Shown one piece after another: positions 49,357 to 57,255 of a DNA stretch of 64,000 bases. Source of the stretch: Achromobacter spanius (GTDB taxonomy: Bacteria > Pseudomonadota > Gammaproteobacteria > Burkholderiales > Burkholderiaceae_B). A program made the position numbers and the translations under genes. The stretch lies in assembly GCF_003994415.1 (NCBI RefSeq), contig NZ_CP034689.1, forward strand, positions 62,001 through 126,000, in the 5' to 3' direction. Position 1 is the stretch's first letter, and each line of letters starts with the position of its first letter. The notes under the pieces are model-generated. The model was not told the origin of the DNA and made no database searches. It saw only the letters and a program-made list of their open reading frames with translations.

Positions 49357-49387
49357 GAATGGGGCGGGACGTTGTCCCGCCCAATCC

Positions 49388-50569
49388 TTACACCATCTCG
49401 ATGGCCATGGCCACGGCTTCGCCGCCGCCGATGCACAGCGTGGCGACGCCGCGCTTGCCGCCGGTCTTGCGCAGCGCGCCGACCAGCGTGGCCATCAGGC
49501 GGGCGCCCGATGCGCCGATGGGGTGGCCCAGGGCGGTGGCGCCGCCGTGCACGTTGACCTTGTCGTGCGGCAGCTTGAAGTCGTTCATGGCGGCCATGGT
49601 GACCACCGCGAAGGCTTCGTTGATTTCGTACAGGTCCACGTCCTCGGCCTTCCAGCCGGTCTTGGCGAACAGGTTCTTCAGCGCGCCGACGGGGGCGGTG
49701 GTGAACCAGCCCGGCTCTTGCGAGTGCTGGCTGTGCGCCACGATGCGGGCCAGCGGCTTCACGCCAAGCTTCTCGGCGGTGGACGCGCGCATCAACACCA
49801 TGGCGGCGGCGCCGTCGGAAATCGACGACGAGTTCGCGGCGGTGATGGTGCCGTCTTTCTTGAAGGCGGGCTTGAGCGTCGGGATCTTTTCCGGCATGGC
49901 CTTGGTGGGGGCTTCGTCGGTGTCGATCACGGTGTCGCCCTTGCGGCCGGCCACGGTGACGGGGGCGATTTCCCACTTGAAGCTGCCATCTTCCGTGGCG
50001 GCGCGGGCGCGACGCAGCGATTCCAGCGAGAACTCGTCCTGCTGTTCGCGCGTGAATTCATATTTGGCGGCGCAGTCTTCGGCGAACACGCCCATGGCCT
50101 TGCCCTTGTCGTAGGCGTCTTCCAGGCCGTCCAGCGCCATGTGGTCATACACGGTGTTGTGGCCAAAGCGGTAGCCCTGGCGCGCCTTCAACAGCAGGTA
50201 CGGCGCGTTGCTCATGCTTTCCTGGCCACCGGCCACCACCACTTCGGCGCTGCCGGCCGCCAGCAGGTCGTGGCCGAACATGGCCGCCTTCAGGCCCGAA
50301 CCGCAGACTTTGTGGATGGTGGTGCAAGCCACGCCCAGCGGCAGGCCGGCGCCAAGAGCAGCCTGGCGCGCGGGCGCTTGGCCCTGGCCGGCTTGAAGCA
50401 CGTTGCCCATGATGACTTCGTCGACTTGTTCCGGCTTGATGCCGGCGCGTTCGATGGCGGCCTTGATGGCCACCGAGCCCAGCTCATGCGCGGCCAGGCC
50501 GGACAAGCTGCCCAGCATGCCGCCCATGGGCGTGCGGGCGATGGAAACGATAACGATGGGATCTGACAT
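49388..50569 (-). CDS. Acetyl-CoA acetyltransferase (thiolase)
   Basis: The 393-aa thiolase has nucleophile Cys89 in HKVCGSGLKA, the His of GGATALGHPIGASGAR, and the second catalytic Cys in TLCIGGGEA. It condenses or splits acetoacetyl-CoA, the last step linking leucine breakdown (via acetoacetate) to acetyl-CoA. The start is only 2 bp after the aceK stop, with AGGAG inside the end of aceK, so translation is coupled. It is followed by repeat-filled DNA before liuB. Confidence 0.94.
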   Translation of the reverse strand: MSDPIVIVSIARTPMGGMLGSLSGLAAHELGSVAIKAAIERAGIKPEQVDEVIMGNVLQAGQGQAPARQAALGAGLPLGVACTTIHKVCGSGLKAAMFGHDLLAAGSAEVVVAGGQESMSNAPYLLLKARQGYRFGHNTVYDHMALDGLEDAYDKGKAMGVFAEDCAAKYEFTREQQDEFSLESLRRARAATEDGSFKWEIAPVTVAGRKGDTVIDTDEAPTKAMPEKIPTLKPAFKKDGTITAANSSSISDGAAAMVLMRASTAEKLGVKPLARIVAHSQHSQEPGWFTTAPVGALKNLFAKTGWKAEDVDLYEINEAFAVVTMAAMNDFKLPHDKVNVHGGATALGHPIGASGARLMATLVGALRKTGGKRGVATLCIGGGEAVAMAIEMV

Positions 50570-50571
50570 GA

Positions 50572-52515
50572 CTAGCTCCTGTGAGGATCGGGACAGCGTC
50601 TGGGTGTCGGCACTGCGTGGTCGCCCGAAGGGCGTGCCGGACGCAGGCGTCTGTCTGTATCGTAAGGGAAAAATTCTTCAATCCGGCCCTGCGCCACCTG
50701 GGCGCGGCAGGCCTGCCACCAGTCCGGTTCCAGCAAGTCGGCATGGTGACGCATGAAGGCGCCGCGCACGCGCGGGTCGCCCAGCAGGAAGCGGCCGAAT
50801 TCTTCGGGGAATACGTCGTTCGGTCCGATGGCGTACCAGGGTTCGGAGGCCATTTCCGCTTCTTCGTTCGGGGCCGGCGGGATGCGCCGGAAATTCATTT
50901 CGGTCATGCGCTGGATTTCGTCGTAGTCGTAAAAGACGACCCGGCCCAGACGCGTTACGCCGAAGTTTTTGTAAAGCATGTCGCCAGGGAAGATATTGGC
51001 GGCGGCAAGCTGGCGGATGGCGTCGCCGTATTCGCGCACGGCGGGGTCCAGCAAGGCGTCGGAGGCCTGGCGCAGATAGATGTTCAACGGCGTCATCCGC
51101 CGTTCGATGTAGACGTGGCGGATGACGACTGTGTCACTGGTTTCTTCGATCAGGCTGGGCACCAGGCGGCGTAGTTCGTCCAGCAAGGCGGGCGCGAAGC
51201 GGCTGCGCGGCAGCGCCACCTGTGAATATTCCCAGGTGTCGGCCATGCGGCCCACGCGGTCGTGCAGCTTCACCATCTGGTACTTGCGGCGCACGGTGGC
51301 GTGGTCCATGCCGTCTTTGTCGATGCGGTCCTTGATGAGCTTGAACACATAGGGGTAGGACGGCAGCGTGAACACGCACATCACCATGCCCTTGATGCCG
51401 GGCGCGATGTCGAAGGCGTCGCGCGAATGGGCCAGGTGATGCAGGAAGTCGCGGTAGAACAGCGTCTTGCCCTGCTTTTGCAGGCCGATCATGGTGTAGA
51501 GCTCGGCCTTGGGCTTGCGCGGCAGCAGCGTCGCCAGGAAGTTGACGACGGCGGCGGGCGTTTCCATGTCCACCAGGAAATACGCGCGCGTGAAGCTGAA
51601 CAGCGTGCTCAGGTCGTCGGCGCCCAGCAGCAGCGCGTCCAGCGTGACCTGCCCGGCCGGGTTGCGCGTGAGCGCCACGGCAAAGGGGTAGACGGTGGTC
51701 TGGTTGATCAGGCGGCCGACGATGTAGGCGCCCTTGTTGCGAAAGAACAGCGAGCCCAGCGCGTGGACCTGGCAGTCGCTGGCGATGCGCCGGCCCACGT
51801 GGCGCGGCAGCAGCGCGCGCAATTGCGCAACCGCCGCGCGCGCCAGCATGCGGGTATCGCGCGGCAGGTCTTCAAAGGGCAGTGCCAGGCCGAAGTCGGC
51901 CACCATGCGGATCAGGCTTTTTTCCAGGCCGTCTGTGGCCGGGTAATACACCCGGTACGACGGCATGCTGCTGTCCAGATAGTCGGTGGCGACGGCGGGC
52001 CGCACGAAGAGGAAATCGTTGTGGAAATAGTCGCGGTGCAGCAGCCGGCATGTGACCGAATTGAAGAAGGTCTCGGCGCATTCGGGCTGCTTGTGTGCGC
52101 CCAGCAGGCCCACGAATTCCTGTTTGATCTGTTGCCAGTAGGCAGTCTGGGCGTCGGTCAGGGCGGGTACGGCCGCGCCGTTGCCATTGCCATTGCCATT
52201 GCCGCGGCCACTGCCGTTGCCGCTGTGGCTGGGAAGGTCGTCCAGCGCGCCTTCGGGCCGGCCACGCAGCACGCTTTCCAACTGCGTGGCGCATTCGCGC
52301 ACGCGCATGTCGTAGTACTCGATACGTTCGCGCGACAGGTGCTGGATGCCGTGCCAGTCGCCGGATTCAAACAGCGCCTTGGCCCGCTGCGCGCTGTAGC
52401 GAAACAGGGCGTAGTGGCGGTCAAAGCCGGCCAGGATGATCCGCGCTACGTCCAGCGGCGAAGGCCCCGGTACGGGGGCCTGCTCGATGTGCTGGACGTC
52501 GGACATGCGGATCAT
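50572..52515 (-). CDS. aceK: Isocitrate dehydrogenase kinase/phosphatase
   Basis: The 647-aa protein phosphorylates isocitrate dehydrogenase to divert isocitrate into the glyoxylate bypass, and removes the phosphate again. Characteristic stretches are ILAGFDRHYALFRYSAQRAK near the N-terminus, FFNSVTCRLLHRDYFHNDF, the kinase-domain VMCVFTLPSYPYVFKLIKDR, and FYDYDEIQRMTEMNFRRIP. It is longer than E. coli AceK (about 578 aa), partly through a Gly/Asn-rich insert (GNGSGRGNGNGNGNG, about 98-112) and a C-terminal tail. ATG 52515 is used; ATG 52506 is possible. It lies 22 bp after liuA and 2 bp before a thiolase. Confidence 0.95.
   Translation of the reverse strand: MIRMSDVQHIEQAPVPGPSPLDVARIILAGFDRHYALFRYSAQRAKALFESGDWHGIQHLSRERIEYYDMRVRECATQLESVLRGRPEGALDDLPSHSGNGSGRGNGNGNGNGAAVPALTDAQTAYWQQIKQEFVGLLGAHKQPECAETFFNSVTCRLLHRDYFHNDFLFVRPAVATDYLDSSMPSYRVYYPATDGLEKSLIRMVADFGLALPFEDLPRDTRMLARAAVAQLRALLPRHVGRRIASDCQVHALGSLFFRNKGAYIVGRLINQTTVYPFAVALTRNPAGQVTLDALLLGADDLSTLFSFTRAYFLVDMETPAAVVNFLATLLPRKPKAELYTMIGLQKQGKTLFYRDFLHHLAHSRDAFDIAPGIKGMVMCVFTLPSYPYVFKLIKDRIDKDGMDHATVRRKYQMVKLHDRVGRMADTWEYSQVALPRSRFAPALLDELRRLVPSLIEETSDTVVIRHVYIERRMTPLNIYLRQASDALLDPAVREYGDAIRQLAAANIFPGDMLYKNFGVTRLGRVVFYDYDEIQRMTEMNFRRIPPAPNEEAEMASEPWYAIGPNDVFPEEFGRFLLGDPRVRGAFMRHHADLLEPDWWQACRAQVAQGRIEEFFPYDTDRRLRPARPSGDHAVPTPRRCPDPHRS
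52176..52220. repeat. Hexanucleotide tandem repeat within aceK
   Basis: Copies of GCCATT and near-copies (GCCGTT, GCCGCG) run through this stretch and encode alternating Gly-Asn/Gly-Ser on the minus strand. Unit length is a multiple of three, so copy-number change would alter linker length without a frameshift. Confidence 0.75.
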
Positions 52516-52537
52516 GGTGGGACGCTCGGCCGAAAGA

Positions 52538-53716
52538 TCAGGCGGTTTCCTGGAACAGTTCGCGGCCGATCAGCATGCGGCGGATTTCGCTGGTGCCGGC
52601 GCCGATTTCGTAGAGCTTGGCGTCGCGCCACAGGCGGCCCACCGGGTATTCGTTGATGTAGCCGTTGCCGCCCAGGATCTGCACGCCCTCGCCCGCCATC
52701 CAGGTGGCCTTTTCGGCCGTGTACAGGATCAGCGCGGCGCAGTCCTTGCGCACCTGGCGCACGTGTTCGGCGCCCAGTTTGTCAAGGTTCTTGCCCACCT
52801 GGTAGCAGAACGCGCGGCTGGCTTGCAAGGTGGTGTACAGGTCGGCGACCTTGCCCTGGATCAGCTGGAATTCGCCGATGGCCTGGCCGAACTGCTTGCG
52901 GTCGTGGATGTAGGGCACTACCACGTCCATCACTGCTTGCATGATGCCCAGCGGGCCGCCGGACAGCACGGCGCGTTCGTAGTCCAGGCCGCTCATCAGC
53001 ACGCGCACGCCGCCGTTGACCTGGCCCAGCACATTTTCTTCGGGAATTTCGCAGTCCTGGAACACGAGTTCGCCCGTGTGGCTGCCGCGCATGCCCAGTT
53101 TGTCCAGCTTTTGCGCCACCGAAAAGCCCTTGAAGCCTTTTTCAACCAGGAAGGCGGTGATGCCGCGCTGGTGGGCCTCGGGGTCAGTCTTGGCGTAGAC
53201 CACCAGCGTGTCGGCGTCGGGGCCGTTGGTGATCCACATCTTGGTGCCGTTCAGCACGTAGCGGTCGCCCTTCTTGTCGGCGCGCAGCTTCATGCTGACC
53301 ACGTCCGAGCCGGCGCCCGGTTCGCTCATGGCCAGCGCGCCCACGTGTTCGCCGGAAATGAGCTTGGGCAGGTACTTGGCTTTTTGCGCCGCGGTGCCGT
53401 TGCGGTTGATCTGGTTCACGCACAGATTGGAGTGCGCACCATACGACAGGCCCACCGAGGCGCTGGCGCGCGAGATTTCTTCCATCACCACCATATGAGC
53501 CAGGTAGCCCATGTTGGCGCCGCCGTATTCCTCGTCGGCCGTCATGCCCAACACACCGAGTTCACCGAATTTGCGCCAGAGATCCATGGGGAACTGGTCG
53601 CTGCGGTCTACCTCGGCCGCGCGCGGCGCGATCTCGGCTTGTGCAAAATTGCGCACGGCGTCGCGCAGCATGTCCAGGTCTTCGCCCAGGTCGAAGTTCA
53701 GGCCGGGTAGGTTCAT
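52538..53716 (-). CDS. liuA: Isovaleryl-CoA dehydrogenase
   Basis: The 392-aa acyl-CoA dehydrogenase shows AMSEPGAGSDVVSMKLRA (FAD/substrate), KMWITNGPDADTLVVYAKT, GMRGSHTGELVFQDCEIP and the C-terminal YEIGAGTSEIRRMLIGREL. The Glu in GLDYERAVLSGG is at the position of the catalytic base peculiar to isovaleryl-CoA dehydrogenases. It oxidises isovaleryl-CoA to 3-methylcrotonyl-CoA in leucine degradation. It heads the leftward run liuA-aceK-thiolase-liuB-liuD; a perfect 20-bp palindrome lies 124 bp upstream of its ATG. Confidence 0.94.
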   Translation of the reverse strand: MNLPGLNFDLGEDLDMLRDAVRNFAQAEIAPRAAEVDRSDQFPMDLWRKFGELGVLGMTADEEYGGANMGYLAHMVVMEEISRASASVGLSYGAHSNLCVNQINRNGTAAQKAKYLPKLISGEHVGALAMSEPGAGSDVVSMKLRADKKGDRYVLNGTKMWITNGPDADTLVVYAKTDPEAHQRGITAFLVEKGFKGFSVAQKLDKLGMRGSHTGELVFQDCEIPEENVLGQVNGGVRVLMSGLDYERAVLSGGPLGIMQAVMDVVVPYIHDRKQFGQAIGEFQLIQGKVADLYTTLQASRAFCYQVGKNLDKLGAEHVRQVRKDCAALILYTAEKATWMAGEGVQILGGNGYINEYPVGRLWRDAKLYEIGAGTSEIRRMLIGRELFQETA

Positions 53717-53839
53717 CGATGTCTCCGTGATAGTGGGTGCTTACATTCTTGTGGGCGCCTTGGGGCCGGCGCCGCGCCGCCATCGTGTGGCTCATCATGC
53801 GCCGATCACGCATCGCTACGCAATGATGCACCGCAAATA

Positions 53840-53859
53840 TTACGTTTACGTAAACGTAA
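53840..53859. promoter_or_regulatory. LiuR-type operator upstream of liuA
   Basis: TTACGTTTACGTAAACGTAA is a perfect 20-bp palindrome. Sixteen of its bases (GTTTACGTAAACGTAA) recur just upstream of the MerR gene liuR at 56047-56062. MerR-family regulators act from such dyads between promoter elements; LiuR of other proteobacteria controls leucine/isovalerate genes. Binding is inferred from co-occurrence. Confidence 0.8.
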
Positions 53860-53915
53860 ATTGGAGTCGGGTTATCCCTAGGGAATGGCGCGCGGGCGCG
53901 CGCCGTCCAGCCAGA

Positions 53916-55007
53916 TCAGGGTTTGATCGCCGCTACCGTGGCGCGCCTGTGCGGCTTGTGGGGCACGCCGCGGTCGTCCACGGGCAGGTCCATGACGCGA
54001 TACCGCATGACCGCCAGCGACTTCGGATTGGTGATGCGCGCCATGTGGGCGCATTGCGCGCACCAGTGGCCCGCGCGGATGGACGCGAACGGCGCGTGCC
54101 AATCGTGCCCGCGATGGCACAGCCAGTGCATTTTCTTGGTGGTGTTCTGGTAGACGGACGTCAGGCATTCGCCGCCCCGTTCTCGCGCCGCCTGATGCGC
54201 GGCTTCGATACCCAGGCGCTTGTGCAGGTTGGCGCACACGCCGCACCAACTGCCCAACATGATCTTGCCGCCGGTGGTAAGCCATTCATGACCATCGGCG
54301 CAACGGAAACGGTAGCGTACCCCGAGCCCGCTATAGGCGTCCGCCAGGCAGGCGCCGCCGCGCTCGGCCGCTTTGCGCTGCAAGCGCTCCAGGCCGTCGG
54401 GGTGCCGATAGCCTTCCACCTTGCGCAGCCGCGCGCATTCCGGGCACCAGGTGCGCCGCAATACATCCACGCCCGCCGCCTCCCATTCGTGGCCGGCGCC
54501 GCAGCGGAATTGGAAGGTTCGCTGGCCACGGGGGCTGGCGGTGTCCAGGCACTGACCGCCCCGCAAGGCCGCCGTTTGATGGATGCGCAGCAGAAGGTCG
54601 TCGCGCCTGCGCCGGTAGCCCGCGTTCCGGCCGCAGACGGCGCAGCCCACGCGTTGCAACGCCTTGTTGCCCTTGCGGTTCCAGGCGTGGCCCGCCTCGC
54701 AATGGAAGCGATGAGGTTTGTCCCAGCCCAGCCAGTGCGTTTCCAGGCAGGTCACCCCGTTTTGCTGGGATAGTTCGATCAGGCGCGCAAAGTTGGACGC
54801 GGCGGCGCATACGGGGCATCGGATCTCAAGCGCGCGGCCGAAGGTTTGCAGCGTCCGTTGGAACAGATGTCCTTCACGGCATTGAAAGCGATACGTTGCT
54901 GACAAGCCGCGCCAATCGGTGTCCAGGCATTGGAAACCCGCGGCGTCGGCGCCGGCGCGCAGCCGTGGCTGACGGTCAAGAATGGGGTGATGACGACTCT
55001 TGTGCAT
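53916..55007 (-). CDS. Five-repeat zinc-finger-like protein of unknown function
   Basis: The 363-aa protein is built of five ~55-65-residue repeats (about 15-67, 75-127, 135-191, 208-267, 275-330). Each follows the plan GGxCLDTxY..., RFxCxxGHxW, then WCPxC. Examples are FRCGAGHEWEAAG..TWCPEC and FRCADGHEWLTTG..SWCGVC. The C-x3-GH plus C-x2-C set could bind one zinc per repeat, resembling probable zinc-ribbon domains (DUF4379-like). ATG 55007 has AGGA seven bases upstream. The C-terminal ~30 residues are basic. No function is known to me; it lies between liuA's operator and ynfA. Confidence 0.75.
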   Translation of the reverse strand: MHKSRHHPILDRQPRLRAGADAAGFQCLDTDWRGLSATYRFQCREGHLFQRTLQTFGRALEIRCPVCAAASNFARLIELSQQNGVTCLETHWLGWDKPHRFHCEAGHAWNRKGNKALQRVGCAVCGRNAGYRRRRDDLLLRIHQTAALRGGQCLDTASPRGQRTFQFRCGAGHEWEAAGVDVLRRTWCPECARLRKVEGYRHPDGLERLQRKAAERGGACLADAYSGLGVRYRFRCADGHEWLTTGGKIMLGSWCGVCANLHKRLGIEAAHQAARERGGECLTSVYQNTTKKMHWLCHRGHDWHAPFASIRAGHWCAQCAHMARITNPKSLAVMRYRVMDLPVDDRGVPHKPHRRATVAAIKP

Positions 55008-55309
55008 GAGGAATCCTGTTGCCAAAGACACCGCCATGACTGCCGTGCGCGAGAGATGCCGAACACCGCTTGGGAAATTTGACAGGTGCAGGCAAGGGGC
55101 ACGACTTGCTCCGGACAATCGCAGCCGCGACGGCCTGGATGGCGATGGCCGATCTTGCCTTCCCGTTGGGCGCAAAGATATTGGATAAGTCTTATTTTTG
55201 GGCGGAACTATCCGATCCGCCGACCCCAATGATTGCGCTGCCGGCATGCCGGCATATTGCGCGCCGGGGGGAACACCGCGCCGTGGGGCGCCTTACCGAG
55301 CCGCCGTCC
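55008..55309. other. 302-bp gene-free stretch
   Basis: No gene, repeat or clear operator is seen. It must hold the promoter of the zinc-finger-like gene, but no convincing -35/-10 pair stands out. Confidence 0.5.
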
Positions 55310-55642
55310 TCAGCCGCCACGCGGCCCGAACATGATCACCAGCATGCCGGCCAGGCACAGGCCCACGCCGAGCCAGTCGCTCAGGCTGGGACGCACGCCG
55401 TCAACGGCCCACAGCCACATCAGCGCCATGCCGATGTACACGCCGCCATACGCGGCATAGACCCGTCCCGACGCGGCGGGGTGCAGCGTCAACAGCCAGG
55501 CGAACAGGGCCAGGCTGGCCGCGGCGGGCGCCAGCAGCCAGATGGAATGGCCCTTGCGCAGCCATAGGTAAGGCAGATAGCAGCCGATGATTTCGGCCAA
55601 CGCCGTCAGGACGAACAGCGCCAGGGTTTGCAGCATGGCCAT
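55310..55642 (-). CDS. ynfA: YnfA-family (UPF0060) small membrane protein
   Basis: The 110-aa protein has four hydrophobic helices, and the family stretches ALAEIIGCYLPYLWLRKG and GRVYAAYGGVYIGMALMWLW match UPF0060. Related proteins have small-multidrug-resistance-like topology; function is unsettled. It follows liuR by 10 bp on the same strand, so it is probably co-transcribed. Confidence 0.93.
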   Translation of the reverse strand: MAMLQTLALFVLTALAEIIGCYLPYLWLRKGHSIWLLAPAAASLALFAWLLTLHPAASGRVYAAYGGVYIGMALMWLWAVDGVRPSLSDWLGVGLCLAGMLVIMFGPRGG

Positions 55643-55652
55643 GCGTTGGCCT

Positions 55653-56033
55653 TTACGGTTTTTTCGCGAGCAGCGCGCGGCACTCGCGTTCTTGCTGGGC
55701 GATTTCCTGCAGCGTGTCTTCGATGTCGCGGCGCTGTTGCTCCAGCGTGGCGCGATGCTGTTCCAGTACGCTCAGGTACTGGCGCAATTGCACCTCGGTG
55801 TCGCCCGGACTGTCGTACATATCGATCAGCGTCAGGATTTCAGACAGCTGCAACCCCAGGCGTTTGCCGCGCAGCGCCAGCTTCAAGCGCGTGCGATCGC
55901 GCGGGCCGAAGATGCGGTTGCGGCCCTCGCGCGCCGGGCTGACGATTCCCTGGTCTTCGTAGAAGCGGATCGTGCGGGGCGTAACGTCGAACTCGCGGGC
56001 GAGTTCAGAGATGGTCCAGGTTGACGAGGGCAT
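55653..56033 (-). CDS. liuR: MerR-family regulator of leucine/isovalerate degradation
   Basis: The 126-aa protein has an N-terminal MerR HTH (WTISELAREFDVTPRTIRFY, EDQGIVSPAREGRNRIFG) and a C-terminal coiled coil (LRQYLSVLEQHRATLEQQRR) with no metal-binding Cys pattern, as in LiuR/SoxR-unlike MerR proteins. Palindromic sites of the same sequence lie 14 bp upstream of its own start and upstream of liuA, which supports the LiuR identity. It probably responds to a CoA-ester intermediate; that is family knowledge. Confidence 0.88.
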   Translation of the reverse strand: MPSSTWTISELAREFDVTPRTIRFYEDQGIVSPAREGRNRIFGPRDRTRLKLALRGKRLGLQLSEILTLIDMYDSPGDTEVQLRQYLSVLEQHRATLEQQRRDIEDTLQEIAQQERECRALLAKKP

Positions 56034-56046
56034 GCGACGTGTGGCA

Positions 56047-56062
56047 GTTTACGTAAACGTAA
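56047..56062. promoter_or_regulatory. LiuR-type operator between liuR and the metallo-hydrolase gene
   Basis: GTTTACGTAAACGTAA is identical to 16 bases of the liuA site. It lies between the divergent liuR (start 56033) and metallo-hydrolase (start 56107) genes, so it could control both. Confidence 0.8.
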
Positions 56063-56073
56063 ATTATGATGAC

Positions 56074-56089
56074 TTGACGTGAACGTCAA
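56074..56089. promoter_or_regulatory. Second, degenerate LiuR-type site
   Basis: TTGACGTGAACGTCAA is a near-palindrome matching TTTACGTAAACGTAAA at 13 of 16 positions. It starts 26 bp after the start of the first site's shared core and ends 17 bp before the metallo-hydrolase ATG. Confidence 0.6.
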
Positions 56090-56106
56090 GCGTGGAGCGC
56101 GAGGCA

Positions 56107-57174
56107 ATGAACCCCAACGAACAGAAACTGCAGTACCCCTGGGCAGACCTTCAGCCCGAAGCCGGCCGTGCCCAAGTGGTGGCCGACGGCGTCAAGTGGA
56201 TCCGGATGCCGCTGCCGTTCGCGCTGGATCATATCAACCTCTGGCTGCTGCGCGACAACATCGACGGCCAGGACGGCTGGACCATCGTTGACTGTGGCAT
56301 CTCGCGCGACGAAGTGAAGTCGCTGTGGGAAGACGTTTTCAAGAACGAGCTGGAAGGCCTGCCCGTGCTGCGTGTGCTGGTCACGCACATGCACCCCGAC
56401 CACATCGGCCTGGCCCATTGGCTGTGCGAACGCTGGAACGCGCGGTTGTGGATGACGATGACGGACTTCATGGTGGCGTCGTTGTGGTCGTCGCGCCGCA
56501 ACGATGCGGGCGCCGGTCCCGGTGGCCAGTCGGCGGTGGAGCACTTCGCCCGCCATGGCTTGACCGACCCCGACGCGCAAGAGCAGATCCGCCAGCGCGC
56601 CAACTACTTCCCGAACCTGGTGCCTGCCGTACCCGCGCGCTACACGCGCATCATGCACGGCGATCAGGTCCGCATTGGCGGCCATGACTGGCGCGTGATC
56701 GTGGGCTATGGCCATGCGCCCGAGCATGCGTCGCTGTTTTCGCCCGACCTGAACGTGCTGATCTCCGGCGACATGGTCTTGCCGCGCATCTCCACCAACG
56801 TCAGCGTGTTCGACTACGAACCCGACGCCAACCCCCTGCCCCTGTACCTGCGGTCGCTGGACGGCTACGCTGGCCTGCCGCGCGACACGCTGGTGCTGCC
56901 GTCGCACGGCCGTCCGTTCAAGGGCCTGCACGAGCGCATCGCGCAGCAGCACGAGCACCACCGGGACCGCCTGGCCGAAGTGCTGGAGGCGTGCGCGGCG
57001 CAGCCACAGTCAACGTCCGACATCGTGCCCGTGCTGTTCAAGCGCAAGCTCGACTTGCACCAACTGACCTTCGCCATGGGCGAGGCGCTGGCACACCTGC
57101 ATGCGCTTTATTTCGAAGGCAAGCTCAAGCGCGCGACCGGCGCGGATGGCATCGTGCGGTTCACGGCGGCCTGA
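56107..57174 (+). CDS. Metallo-beta-lactamase-fold hydrolase
   Basis: The 355-aa protein has the metal motif THMHPDHIG (His94, His96, Asp98, His99), a later His in GHAPEHASLF, Asp in ISGDMVLPR and His in LPSHGRPFKG. This is the layout of glyoxalase II-like hydrolases. A C-terminal helical extension (about 285-355) resembles the winged domain seen in CoA-linked or LACTB2-like members. ATG 56107 is preferred over GTG 56092. Its promoter region carries two LiuR-type sites, so it may hydrolyse a thioester of the pathway; this is inference. Confidence 0.88.
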   Translation: MNPNEQKLQYPWADLQPEAGRAQVVADGVKWIRMPLPFALDHINLWLLRDNIDGQDGWTIVDCGISRDEVKSLWEDVFKNELEGLPVLRVLVTHMHPDHIGLAHWLCERWNARLWMTMTDFMVASLWSSRRNDAGAGPGGQSAVEHFARHGLTDPDAQEQIRQRANYFPNLVPAVPARYTRIMHGDQVRIGGHDWRVIVGYGHAPEHASLFSPDLNVLISGDMVLPRISTNVSVFDYEPDANPLPLYLRSLDGYAGLPRDTLVLPSHGRPFKGLHERIAQQHEHHRDRLAEVLEACAAQPQSTSDIVPVLFKRKLDLHQLTFAMGEALAHLHALYFEGKLKRATGADGIVRFTAA

Positions 57175-57227
57175 GCGGCAAGCAAGTCGCGGCAAGTAAG
57201 ATGTGGCAGGCAATACGCGGCAAGCAA

Positions 57228-57251
57228 GACGGGTTCCGGGCGGAACCCGTC
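57228..57251. terminator. Hairpin between convergent genes
   Basis: GACGGGTTCC (57228-57237), GGGC, GGAACCCGTC (57242-57251) is a perfect 10-bp stem between the metallo-hydrolase and LysE genes. There is no T tract, so its role as a terminator is only likely. Confidence 0.5.
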
Positions 57252-57255
57252 AGCG

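Larger units (their letters stand above)
49077..49387. other. 311-bp intergenic stretch holding repeats R4 and R5
   Basis: Between the thiolase stop and liuB start there is no gene. Two 67-bp repeats in opposite orientation occupy 134 of the 311 bp. No clear promoter or LiuR-like operator was seen. Confidence 0.7.

Noticed and set aside
51262..53710. Two overlapping plus-strand frames opposite aceK and liuA
   Set aside because: Shadow frames; the minus-strand proteins have full family signatures.
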